Positions 1 through 4,777 of a stretch of DNA of 6,190 bases are shown piece by piece (the stretch's first letter is position 1; each line of letters starts with the position of its first letter). The stretch lies in NCBI GenBank assembly GCA_049239925.1, contig JBMLTO010000115.1:1-6190 (forward strand), written 5' to 3'. The DNA comes from Legionella_A sp049239925. Its GTDB lineage: Bacteria; Pseudomonadota; Gammaproteobacteria; Legionellales; Legionellaceae. Made by a program: the position numbers and the translations under genes. The notes under the pieces are model-generated. The model searched no databases and was not told the origin of the DNA. It saw nothing but the letters and a program-made list of their open reading frames with translations.

Positions 1-88
1 TATAAAGCTTTTTTCTGAATGCTATATCATAGAACTCATTTTTCATGGTTCGATGCAAACGCTCACACATGCCATTGGTTTGTGCAGC
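1..88 (-). pseudogene. IS481-type transposase, truncated 3' fragment
   Basis: Read on the minus strand from about 82 leftward, the sequence encodes QTNGMCERLHRT, then MKNEFYDIAF and RKKLY, and stays open to the window edge. This matches the segment around the last catalytic glutamate of DDE transposases of the IS481/rve type (usual form PQTNG-CER-H-T--NEFY), where the E of CER completes the DDE triad. Just upstream in the same frame there is a stop (TAA, near 97-99), and the family's expected 'RP/HP' before QTNG is missing. Homology therefore ends at about 83-88, and the N-terminal helix-turn-helix region and first two catalytic aspartates are absent from this window. I see no terminal inverted repeat. 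It is a dead fragment unless an unusual rearrangement lies left of the window. The family assignment rests on motif recognition only. Confidence 0.75.
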
Positions 89-233
89 GCTATCTGATTA
101 TTCTGAAAGGAATAAATTAGTCATTAGCCAAATAGAACCAGGATGTTTGTCGGGGCAATTTGAAAGAGGAAATGGTATAACATTGACTCTGAGTAACGGC
201 AAAGTGTTTGATATTTCAATTACTGAGGTTTAA
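45..233 (+). CDS. Short hypothetical ORF, probably a remnant
   Basis: This open frame of 62 codons has no family I recognise. Its first dozen or so codons (45-88) lie antisense to the transposase fragment, so the ATG at 45 and the next ATG at 69 are probably not native starts; neither has a Shine-Dalgarno sequence. Only about 89-233 could belong to an original gene. That part looks like the end of a small beta-rich protein (ITLTLSNGKVFDISITEV at the C-terminus). The stop at 231-233 lies 2 nt before the acetyltransferase start, so it may once have been co-transcribed with it. I read it as a 5'-truncated gene joined to IS debris, or a chance ORF. Confidence 0.3.
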   Translation: MVRCKRSHMPLVCAALSDYSERNKLVISQIEPGCLSGQFERGNGITLTLSNGKVFDISITEV

Positions 234-235
234 TC

Positions 236-772
236 ATGCAACTTGTTAAAATTGAAAAAGCGCAACCAGAAGATGCGCAAGAAATAATTAATTTTTTAAA
301 CAGCGTAGGTGGTGAAACGGACTATCTTACCTTTGGTTTAAATGAATTTCCTATTTCAGTTGCAGAAGAAGTAGACCTTATTAAAGAATGTCTTGCAAAG
401 GACAATTCATTAATGTTGGTTGCAAAAATAGACAATAAAATTGCCTCACAATTGTTTCTTGATGTATCCATGCAGCCTCGTCTATCCCACATAGGGCATT
501 TAGGATTAACGGTTAGCAAAGTGTATTGGGGAAATGCCTTAGGAAAAATGATGTTAGCCGCAGCGATTGATTGGGCTAGGGAAAAAAAATTAACCAAAAT
601 ACAACTACAAGTACGAACAGATAATCTTAGAGCTATTAATTTATATAAAAACTTCCATTTTACAATTGAAGGAACGATTAAACAGGCATTGAAAGTGAAC
701 CATGTTCTTTATGATGATTTAGTGATGGGTTTAGATTTGTTAGCCCCCACATTATCCAATACTCAAGCCTAG
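236..772 (+). CDS. GNAT family N-acetyltransferase
   Basis: A 178-residue protein of the GNAT fold, predicted to move an acetyl group from acetyl-CoA to an amine on an unknown substrate in the cytosol. Motif A spans about residues 88-117. It has a beta strand (HLGLTV) followed by the pyrophosphate-binding loop VYWGNALGKMM, a variant of the Q/R-x-x-G-x-G/A signature, and the helix AAAIDWAREK. Motif B follows at about 124-142 (LQVRTDNLRAINLYKNFHF), the usual 'N-RAI-LY---GF' element. Motif order and spacing resemble the RimI/SpeG/YhhY-like branch, but the substrate cannot be told. The start is ATG at 236, supported by GAGG at 225-228 seven bases upstream. The ankyrin gene follows 30 bp downstream on the same strand, so the two may share a transcript. 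Confidence 0.85.
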   Translation: MQLVKIEKAQPEDAQEIINFLNSVGGETDYLTFGLNEFPISVAEEVDLIKECLAKDNSLMLVAKIDNKIASQLFLDVSMQPRLSHIGHLGLTVSKVYWGNALGKMMLAAAIDWAREKKLTKIQLQVRTDNLRAINLYKNFHFTIEGTIKQALKVNHVLYDDLVMGLDLLAPTLSNTQA

Positions 773-802
773 TTTTATACATTTTATTAAGCGAGACAAA
801 CG

Positions 803-1696
803 TTGACAACGGAAATAGATAAAAAGCTGATTGCCGCTGCAAAACAAGGCAATCTAGGAGAAATTAGTGCGCTCATCAAGGTCGGTGCGAATATTCATGC
901 TAGAGATGAACATCAATTGACTCCTGTGCATTGGCTGGCTCGCTATGGTTTTGTTGAATCATTAGATTTAGTTTTAAAAAAAAATGCAAAAACCACACTA
1001 CTTAATCAAAACAATAATACGCCTTTACATTCAGCTGCTTATGGCGACCAACCCGAAAGTATACTGAAGCTTTTAGAGTTTTCAGCAGAAATTCATGCCC
1101 AAAATAAAGATGGGGATACCCCCCTTCATTCGGCTGCTTGGAAAGGAAGCGAGAAAGCAATTGCAACACTAGCTGCTAAACTTCCTAACTTAGAAGATAC
1201 AAATAACGATGGCGATACGGCCTTACACTTGGCAGCATGGAATAATCAATTAAATGCATTAGCAATGCTTATTAAAAAGAATGCAACTATTAATCAAAAA
1301 AATAAAGATGGCGATACCGCTTTACATTTAGCAATAAAGAAAGAATATAGAGATATTATTCTATTTTTACTGATGTGTGGGGCTGATGTAAAAGTAACAA
1401 ACCAACATAATCTATCCCCTTTTGATTTACCTAATTGGCATGCAAATGAATCCTTAAAGGAAGGTCTTCTTGGTGATATTGCGAAATTACAAACTCTAGT
1501 ATTAACCGATTCTACAGGTCAAAATAGTTTCTTTGCTTCTGCGCAATCCAGTAACCAGCAAAGTAGTAAGCCTTTGTTTAAACATATTATTGAGCGCTTT
1601 TCATCAAAAGAAGAAGCATTAAAAACATTGGAAATAATTGATAAAGATTTGAAGTCACGCCCTGTAAACGCTGCACATATTGGCTCATCAGACTGA
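803..1696 (+). CDS. Ankyrin-repeat protein
   Basis: A 297-residue protein without signal peptide or membrane segment. Residues about 5-210 form six to seven ankyrin repeats. The clearest units carry TPVHWLA (40-46), TPLHSAA (73-79), DGDTPLHSAAW (103-113), DGDTALHLAAW (136-146) and DGDTALHLAIK (169-179), with the usual G-A-(D/N)-turns. Ankyrin arrays bind other proteins and have no catalysis of their own. The tail (about 211-297) is different: a Ser/Gln/Asn-rich linker (236-256), then a charged helical end including SSKEEALKTLEIIDKDLK. The start is TTG at 803: the frame is closed by TAA at 788-790, no ATG lies near, and AAGCGAG sits seven bases upstream. In intracellular gammaproteobacteria such proteins are often type IV secretion effectors. 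That is inference here; no secretion genes are in view. Confidence 0.85.
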   Translation: MTTEIDKKLIAAAKQGNLGEISALIKVGANIHARDEHQLTPVHWLARYGFVESLDLVLKKNAKTTLLNQNNNTPLHSAAYGDQPESILKLLEFSAEIHAQNKDGDTPLHSAAWKGSEKAIATLAAKLPNLEDTNNDGDTALHLAAWNNQLNALAMLIKKNATINQKNKDGDTALHLAIKKEYRDIILFLLMCGADVKVTNQHNLSPFDLPNWHANESLKEGLLGDIAKLQTLVLTDSTGQNSFFASAQSSNQQSSKPLFKHIIERFSSKEEALKTLEIIDKDLKSRPVNAAHIGSSD

Positions 1697-1722
1697 CACT
1701 CCTAAATTGAGTGTTATTTTTT
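1694..1722 (+). terminator. Intrinsic terminator after the ankyrin gene
   Basis: An 8-bp stem (TGACACTC at 1694-1701 with GAGTGTTA at 1709-1716, one G-U pair) closes a 7-nt loop and is followed by six T (1717-1722). The 5' arm starts at the stop codon. This is a standard Rho-independent terminator for the GNAT-ankyrin unit. Confidence 0.85.
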
Positions 1723-1749
1723 GGTAAATCAATTTTACTCGATTTTACC

Positions 1750-1992
1750 GTGAGTGTCAGATCAAATCTAAATTTCTACAGCTTATGTGCCTTGGTATTT
1801 TTTCCTATCTTTTTATCTTATCTCGGTTATTTGGCGCATAAAGGCCATGCATTGGATGTATTATTAAAAACAAACTCACAATATCAAAGCGAACAGTTAC
1901 AAAAAGCGCTCAATCACTCTATGAAATTTTTTGCGCCAGCCCCCCTTCTAGAGCAGAAAACGGCGTTCCAGATCAAGACTCTGCTATCCTAG
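1750..1992 (+). CDS. Doubtful small membrane ORF or remnant
   Basis: This open frame encodes about 80 residues if begun at GTG 1750. An earlier GTG at 1711 lies inside the terminator hairpin and is unlikely. Near the N-terminus there is one hydrophobic stretch (YSLCALVFFPIFLSYLGYLA), then a polar helical part (KTNSQYQSEQLQKALNHSMKFF). I recognise no family and see no Shine-Dalgarno sequence. A run of six C at 1940-1945 sits near the end. Reading the other frame from there gives a hydrophilic tail (PSRAENGVPDQDSAILGNNP, stop at about 2004-2006), so a frameshift in that run is possible. It could be a decayed small membrane protein or a chance ORF. Confidence 0.25.
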   Translation: MSVRSNLNFYSLCALVFFPIFLSYLGYLAHKGHALDVLLKTNSQYQSEQLQKALNHSMKFFAPAPLLEQKTAFQIKTLLS

Positions 1993-2164
1993 GCAATAAC
2001 CCATGAAAACATTCTATTCCTTGGTACCTGCATGGCAAGTTGAATGACCATATTAGACTATTAGGGCATACCCCTGTCTGGATAAACAGCCAATCTAACT
2101 GACTAAATTTAATCATATTGTTGGCAAAGATCTTGGCGATTTCCTGATGCCTTGCTGTTATTGG
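1993..2164. other. Non-coding stretch before xseB
   Basis: No frame of useful length and no RNA gene that I recognise is found between the doubtful ORF and the xseB promoter. A 14-codon frame from ATG 2003 ends quickly and has no ribosome binding site. The stretch may be decayed sequence. Confidence 0.4.
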
Positions 2165-2192
2165 TTGAAAGCACTACCCAAGACAGTATAAT
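2165..2192 (+). promoter_or_regulatory. Sigma70-type promoter for xseB-ispA
   Basis: TTGAAA at 2165-2170 (5 of 6 to the -35 consensus) and a perfect TATAAT at 2187-2192 are separated by 16 bp. Transcription would start near 2199, giving a leader of about 24 nt before the xseB ATG at 2223. No operator is evident. Confidence 0.75.
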
Positions 2193-2222
2193 AATAAATT
2201 TGAGCACGTTGGACCTGTAACT

Positions 2223-2441
2223 ATGACCACACCTGTTTATTTTGAAAAATCAATAGCTGAACTTGAAACAATCGTTAAACAATTAGAAAAAGGCGAATTA
2301 TCATTAGATGAATCATTAAAACAATTCGAACATGGTATAAATTTAGCACGAACATGCCAAACAGTTCTGAATGAAGCAGAGCAAAAAATTAAAATGCTCA
2401 CCGCAGCAGAAATCGATGTTGCCATTAATAGCAATGAATAA
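2223..2441 (+). CDS. xseB: Exodeoxyribonuclease VII small subunit
   Basis: A 72-residue protein of the XseB family, close to the usual length of about 80. It partners XseA, the catalytic large subunit, in exonuclease VII, which degrades single-stranded DNA to oligonucleotides in repair; several small subunits bind one large subunit. The family signature is clear: FEKSIAELETIVKQLEKGELSLDESLKQFEHGINLARTC, with two antiparallel helices and the L-E-G-x-L-x-L-(D/E) turn at about residues 22-31, followed by a helix with 'NEAEQKIKML'. The start is ATG 2223, 31 nt behind a strong promoter; the Shine-Dalgarno is weak. The last 8 nt overlap ispA, as in many proteobacteria, so the two are a translational unit. 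xseA is not in this window. Confidence 0.93.
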   Translation: MTTPVYFEKSIAELETIVKQLEKGELSLDESLKQFEHGINLARTCQTVLNEAEQKIKMLTAAEIDVAINSNE

Positions 2442-3321
2442 TCGCAATTTAAATCATTACTATGCTCGCCACGAACAAATATTAGCAAGATTAGTACATG
2501 AGCAACCAATCCCCTCACCGAAGCTGAAAGAAGCAATCCTATATGCATTATTTCCAGGTGGAAAGCGTCTGCGGCCGATGTTGGTATATTTGTGTGGCGA
2601 ATTGTTGGCCACCGATATTCATCATCTAGATATTATTGCTGCCTCCATTGAAATAACCCATTGTTATTCACTGATTCATGATGATTTGCCGGCCATGGAT
2701 AATGATGATATTCGTCGTGGAAAAGCTAGTTGCCATCGTGCATTTGACGAAGCAACAGCGATTCTTGCTGGCGATGGCATGCAAGCACTGGCGATTCAGC
2801 TACTATTGACTCATTTATCCTCTAATCTATCTGCAGAAAAAAAATTAGCAATCATTTATGAACTTGTTAATGCCAGTGGTACTGCTGGAATGGTAAGTGG
2901 TCAAAGTCTAGATTTAGTAGAACTAGGGCAAGAAACGATGGTGAGTGAGCATCGACTGATTGAAATTCATCAACTAAAGACAGGCCAATTAATTTCTGCT
3001 TGTATAAACATGGTAATCCAAGCTAGTGATGTCGAAGGTGAAACCGTAAACGTATTACAAAAATTTGGTAATGATTTAGGATTGCTTTTCCAAATGCAAG
3101 ATGATTATCTAGATAGATACAGTATTGATAAACTTGGTAAAGGTCGTTCTTCAGATTTAGCGAATCAGAAATTAACTTTCGCCGATCGGCATACCCGACA
3201 GCAACTACATGAACTAATCCATCAGCACTACCAGCAAATGAGATTATCGCTACAGTTATTTAAATCTGGCGCTAACAATCTATTAAGTTTATTAGATGAG
3301 CTACAACAATTAATACCATAA
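2434..3321 (+). CDS. ispA: Farnesyl diphosphate synthase
   Basis: A 295-residue trans-prenyltransferase (E. coli IspA has 299). It condenses DMAPP and then GPP with isopentenyl diphosphate to make farnesyl diphosphate, the precursor of ubiquinone side chains and undecaprenyl phosphate. Motifs in order: GGKRLRP (42-48), the first Asp-rich motif DDLPAMDNDD (83-92) with the two-residue insertion typical of bacterial FPP synthases, RRG (94-96), KTGQ (182-185), and the second Asp-rich motif DDYLD (223-227) followed by GKGRSSDLANQK. All magnesium-binding aspartates are present, so it should be active. I chose ATG 2434 because it gives the family N-terminus. The frame is open further up to an ATG at 2371, but the extra 21 residues would lie inside xseB. 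The 8-nt overlap with xseB implies coupling. The usual downstream partner dxs is missing; mobile DNA follows. Confidence 0.95.
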   Translation: MNNRNLNHYYARHEQILARLVHEQPIPSPKLKEAILYALFPGGKRLRPMLVYLCGELLATDIHHLDIIAASIEITHCYSLIHDDLPAMDNDDIRRGKASCHRAFDEATAILAGDGMQALAIQLLLTHLSSNLSAEKKLAIIYELVNASGTAGMVSGQSLDLVELGQETMVSEHRLIEIHQLKTGQLISACINMVIQASDVEGETVNVLQKFGNDLGLLFQMQDDYLDRYSIDKLGKGRSSDLANQKLTFADRHTRQQLHELIHQHYQQMRLSLQLFKSGANNLLSLLDELQQLIP

Positions 3322-3343
3322 TGCTTGGCCACAATAAAAGCTT

Positions 3344-3399
3344 TAGGGCGTGTTGACAATTCGTTCTCCCACCTAAGTGCCACAATTTCGCGACATCCA
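3344..3399 (+). repeat. Left outer inverted repeat
   Basis: The first 30 nt (3344-3373, TAGGGCGTGTTGACAATTC and on) match the reverse complement of 4489-4518 at 26 of 30 positions. After a less conserved stretch, TTCGCGACATCCA at 3387-3399 matches the reverse complement of 4466-4478 at 12 of 13. It contains a -35-like TTGACA (3353-3358) pointing into the element, though no good -10 is spaced behind it. It sits 22 bp after the ispA stop. Confidence 0.7.
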
Positions 3400-3410
3400 T
3401 TCGACCTTAA

Positions 3411-3578
3411 TCAGCGGCAAATGTCTTCATACCGATCACGCCATTCTGGATTTAGGTTCTCAATCCAATTTAACGTCCACAGCTTGGACCAGTTTTTGAA
3501 TCGCTATTCACGTCGAGCAGCCTCTACATCTGTTTCATGAACCTCATCATCAACCAACATATGCACATTGTAATTTAA
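3411..3578 (-). pseudogene. GIY-YIG nuclease (YhbQ-like), C-terminal remnant
   Basis: On the minus strand, ending with TGA at 3413-3411, the translation reads YNVHMLV, then a Glu-rich segment (EVHETDVEAARRE), a TAG stop at 3506-3504, RFKNWSKLW, and NPEWRDRYEDIC. This is the C-terminal half of small stand-alone GIY-YIG proteins of the COG2827 type, whose usual form is '...LVYYE-H-----AI-REK(R/Q)-K-W-R-WK--LIE--NP-W-DLYE'. The TAG replaces the lysine expected in 'REKR'. The N-terminal half with the GIY and YIG strands is missing: the frame meets a stop at 3581-3579 and no start is available. It therefore carries at least a nonsense mutation and a 5' truncation. It differs clearly in sequence from the intact GIY-YIG gene at 4003-4374, so it is not simply a broken copy of it. 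Confidence 0.75.
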
Positions 3579-3619
3579 TCAGGCTATTATTATGCGCCCA
3601 GACCGTTTACCCGTGTATC

Positions 3620-3626
3620 ATGTGCC
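3620..3626 (+). repeat. Left copy of 7-bp direct repeat (possible target duplication)
   Basis: ATGTGCC lies directly before the inner unit and recurs at 4382-4388, one base beyond its other end. A short direct repeat flanking a unit with terminal inverted repeats is what a target-site duplication looks like; seven matched bases can also arise by chance. Confidence 0.5.
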
Positions 3627-3685
3627 TCGACTTTAGCAGGACCGTTCGCCCTGAGGAGCGTGCGTAGCAGGCGTCTCGAAGGGCT
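3627..3685 (+). repeat. Left GC-rich hairpin repeat
   Basis: TCGACTTTAGC is followed by AGGACCGTTCGCCCTGAG (3638-3655) and a 30-nt part ending GTCTCGAAGGGCT. Compared with the reverse complement of 4312-4380, the 11-nt and 18-nt blocks are identical, the last 30 nt agree at 24, and this copy lacks 10 nt between the two blocks. Internally GCCCT (3648-3652) pairs with AGGGC (3680-3684), with GAG/CTC inside. CTTTAGC (3631-3637) can also pair with GCTAAAG (3695-3701), so the hairpin may extend to 3701. It is visibly more GC-rich than its surroundings. Confidence 0.85.
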
Positions 3686-3701
3686 TTCTAGGCAGCTAAA
3701 G

Positions 3702-4002
3702 TGAGCTGATCGATCAATGAATAGATGCTTTCTTTTGAGCATTTGTGTCTATCAAGCTGATTTTCAGACGTTGAATAATACTTATTTGACCAACATGACA
3801 TCAGAGAAAGTCAGCTCACCTTTTTTATCATACCTTGATGCCATTTCCATGCTGACAAGCGCTTTTGTTTGATGCATGTTGAAGGCCACTAGCGTAATAA
3901 AAGAAAACAGGCCCATCACTGTATTTCTTAGTCGAAACACATAGTAATGAGTTTGCCTGCGTTGGCAACACTTTGTAATGGAAATCAAAGGCAGGTCCAC
4001 TT
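3702..4002. other. Upstream part of the inner unit, no recognised gene
   Basis: This stretch of about 300 bp precedes the GIY-YIG gene. Short frames exist: plus 3717-3872 (51 codons, no ribosome binding site), minus 3782-4000 and minus 3828-4019. None shows a family I recognise; the longer minus frame could be a worn transposase tail, but I cannot support that. GTGAGCTGA at 3701-3709 is an inverted match to TCAGCTCAC at 3811-3819, which is followed within one base by six T (3821-3826); as a hairpin the loop would be about 100 nt. The stretch may act as the leader or promoter region of the nuclease gene. Confidence 0.4.
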
Positions 4003-4374
4003 ATGTTTTGGGTATACATTCTTCAATGCTGTGATAATAGCTATTATACTGGGCATACTGACAATTTAGAGATAAGGCTATACCAGCATCATAATAGAAT
4101 TTTTCCAACGTGTTATACGGCAAATAGACTACCGCTTAAGCTGGTGTACTCAGAGCAGTATCCTCGTAGAATAGAAGCCTTGAGCGCCGAAAAACAAATT
4201 CAAGGATGGAGCAGAAAAAAGAAGGAAGCCCTAATCTCAGGTGAATGGGACATGCTTTCCTACTGGGCTCAACGAAAAAAAAATAGTCTTGATGTTTTTT
4301 ATTTAGGATCTAGCCCTTCGAGACACGCACTACGCACGCGTCTCAGGGCGAACGGTCCTGGGAGCAATGGCTAA
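4003..4374 (+). CDS. GIY-YIG endonuclease-domain protein
   Basis: A 123-residue protein. Residues 2-92 are one GIY-YIG domain of the small stand-alone type (UPF0213/YhbQ-like): FWVYILQCCDNSYYTGHTD carries the paired strands, with Tyr5 and Tyr15 as the GIY and YIG tyrosines. Arg25 (NLEIRLYQHH), His29, and the metal-binding Glu63 in EALSAEKQIQGW follow. All expected catalytic residues are present, so it may cut DNA; the cellular role of this family is not settled. The domain ends at about ALISGEWDMLSYWAQRKK. Residues 104-123 (SSPSRHALRTRLRANGPGSNG is residues 103-123) come from the right hairpin repeat, which also supplies the TAA stop. Start ATG 4003 has AGG seven bases upstream. It lies between inverted repeats away from any operon, which suggests a mobile-element gene rather than housekeeping. 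Confidence 0.88.
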   Translation: MFWVYILQCCDNSYYTGHTDNLEIRLYQHHNRIFPTCYTANRLPLKLVYSEQYPRRIEALSAEKQIQGWSRKKKEALISGEWDMLSYWAQRKKNSLDVFYLGSSPSRHALRTRLRANGPGSNG

Positions 4375-4380
4375 AGTCGA
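4312..4380 (-). repeat. Right GC-rich hairpin repeat
   Basis: This is the inverted copy of 3627-3685, with 10 extra nt (GGGAGCAATG on the plus strand, 4360-4369). Its stem is good: GCCCT (4313-4317) with AGGGC (4345-4349) and GAGAC (4320-4324) with GTCTC (4340-4344), a TC bulge and a 15-nt loop. It codes the last 20 residues and the stop of the GIY-YIG gene. Transcribed rightward, it forms a hairpin at the end of that mRNA, without a U-tract. Confidence 0.85.
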
Positions 4381-4381
4381 A

Positions 4382-4388
4382 ATGTGCC
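4382..4388 (+). repeat. Right copy of 7-bp direct repeat (possible target duplication)
   Basis: ATGTGCC matches 3620-3626 exactly. One extra A (4381) separates it from the terminal inverted repeat, so the duplication or the element end may be one base off the simplest model. Confidence 0.5.
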
Positions 4389-4465
4389 ATTCTATGATGA
4401 GTTTGCTATGATTAATCAACAGATTAGGGCAATGAATCAGCTTCATCTTCAACTTGGCCATTTCC
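4389..4465. other. Right arm of the outer element, no recognised gene
   Basis: Joining the left flank (to 3626) to this arm at one ATGTGCC copy gives a plus-strand frame from ATG 3592 (MRPDRLPVYHVPFYDEF and on) to the TGA at 4522-4524, with no internal stop. I do not know this sequence, and a frame of about 56 codons can be chance. The arm is mainly useful as the restored empty site. Confidence 0.3.
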
Positions 4466-4518
4466 TGGATGCCGCGAATATATACGTGGGCGGGAGGATG
4501 AATTGTCAACTCGCCCTA
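4466..4518 (-). repeat. Right outer inverted repeat
   Basis: This is the partner of 3344-3399. The 30 nt at 4489-4518 (containing GAATTGTCAAC and ending CGCCCTA) match in inverted orientation with four mismatches, and TGGATGCCGCGAA at 4466-4478 matches with one. The spacer between the two blocks is 3 nt shorter than on the left. Confidence 0.7.
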
Positions 4519-4570
4519 GTATGAGAGGGTAGCCTATCGTATGATTTTCATCAGTTCTATCAAAAATACC

Positions 4571-4599
4571 TTGACAGCGAGATAACAGCTATTTAAACT
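4571..4599 (+). promoter_or_regulatory. Sigma70-type promoter for the tRNA pair
   Basis: A perfect -35 TTGACA (4571-4576) is followed after 17 bp by TAAACT (4594-4599, 4 of 6 to the -10); TTTAAA at 4592-4597 is an alternative with 15 bp spacing. Transcription would begin about 7-10 nt before tRNA-Ala. Confidence 0.7.
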
Positions 4600-4615
4600 C
4601 TCCATTCTCTTTTCA

Positions 4616-4691
<76 letters not shown>

Positions 4692-4701
4692 AAATACTTA
4701 G

Positions 4702-4777
4702 GTCCCCATCGTCTAGAGGCCTAGGACATCGCCCTTTCACGGCGGTAACAGGGGTTCGAATCCCCTTGGGGACGCCA
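4702..4777 (+). tRNA. tRNA-Glu(TTC)
   Basis: A 76-nt cloverleaf with encoded CCA, starting GTCCCCATCGTCTAGAGGCC. The anticodon loop CTTTCAC has TTC at 4736-4738, and the T arm is AGGGG-TTCGAAT-CCCCT. It closely matches E. coli tRNA-Glu, with a T-G pair closing the anticodon stem. It forms the second gene of a two-tRNA transcript. Confidence 0.98.

Larger units (their letters stand above)
3627..4380 (+). mobile_element. GIY-YIG nuclease unit with hairpin inverted repeats
   Basis: A 754-bp unit begins TCGACTTTAGC (3627-3637) and ends with its exact reverse complement GCTAAAGTCGA (4370-4380). These 11 bp are the outer edges of two larger inverted hairpin repeats (3627-3685 and 4312-4380). ATGTGCC flanks both sides. 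The only convincing gene inside is a GIY-YIG nuclease on the plus strand. The unit resembles a small autonomous transposon, or a nuclease paired with a dispersed palindromic repeat. No transposase of a known class (DDE, HUH, serine or tyrosine recombinase) is visible. Mobility by the nuclease is inference. Confidence 0.55.
3344..4518. mobile_element. Putative outer composite element with inverted ends
   Basis: The ends are related inverted repeats that both begin TAGGGCG reading inward. Between them lie a decayed GIY-YIG gene (3411-3578, minus), the inner GIY-YIG unit (3627-4380), and two short stretches without a recognised gene. The arrangement suggests an old mobile element disrupted by a later insertion. 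No transposase is recognisable in it, and I see no convincing target duplication outside the ends, apart from the TA that closes each repeat. Where the element really ends is inference from the repeat boundaries. Confidence 0.45.

Noticed and set aside
322..597. Minus-strand open frame within the acetyltransferase gene
   Set aside because: It is antisense to a well-supported GNAT gene and shows no domain.
2371..2433. Upstream start for ispA adding 21 residues
   Set aside because: The extension lies wholly inside xseB in another frame and does not resemble the family N-terminus; ATG 2434 gives the usual length and a standard overlap.
2237..2548. Minus-strand open frame across xseB and ispA
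   Set aside because: It is antisense to two clearly identified genes and shows no domain.
3325..3540. Plus-strand open frame of 71 codons after ispA
   Set aside because: It starts with TTG without a ribosome binding site, lies in the outer repeat, and is antisense to the recognisable GIY-YIG remnant.
3717..3872. 51-codon plus-strand frame in the inner unit
   Set aside because: No ribosome binding site or recognisable motif; this length is expected by chance in AT-rich DNA.
3782..4019. Two overlapping minus-strand frames upstream of the GIY-YIG gene
   Set aside because: No family is recognised, there are no ribosome binding sites, and they overlap each other. A worn transposase tail is possible but unsupported.
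3627..4380. Two hairpin repeats as a CRISPR array
   Set aside because: Only two copies, inverted relative to each other and over 600 bp apart, with a gene between; no spacers.
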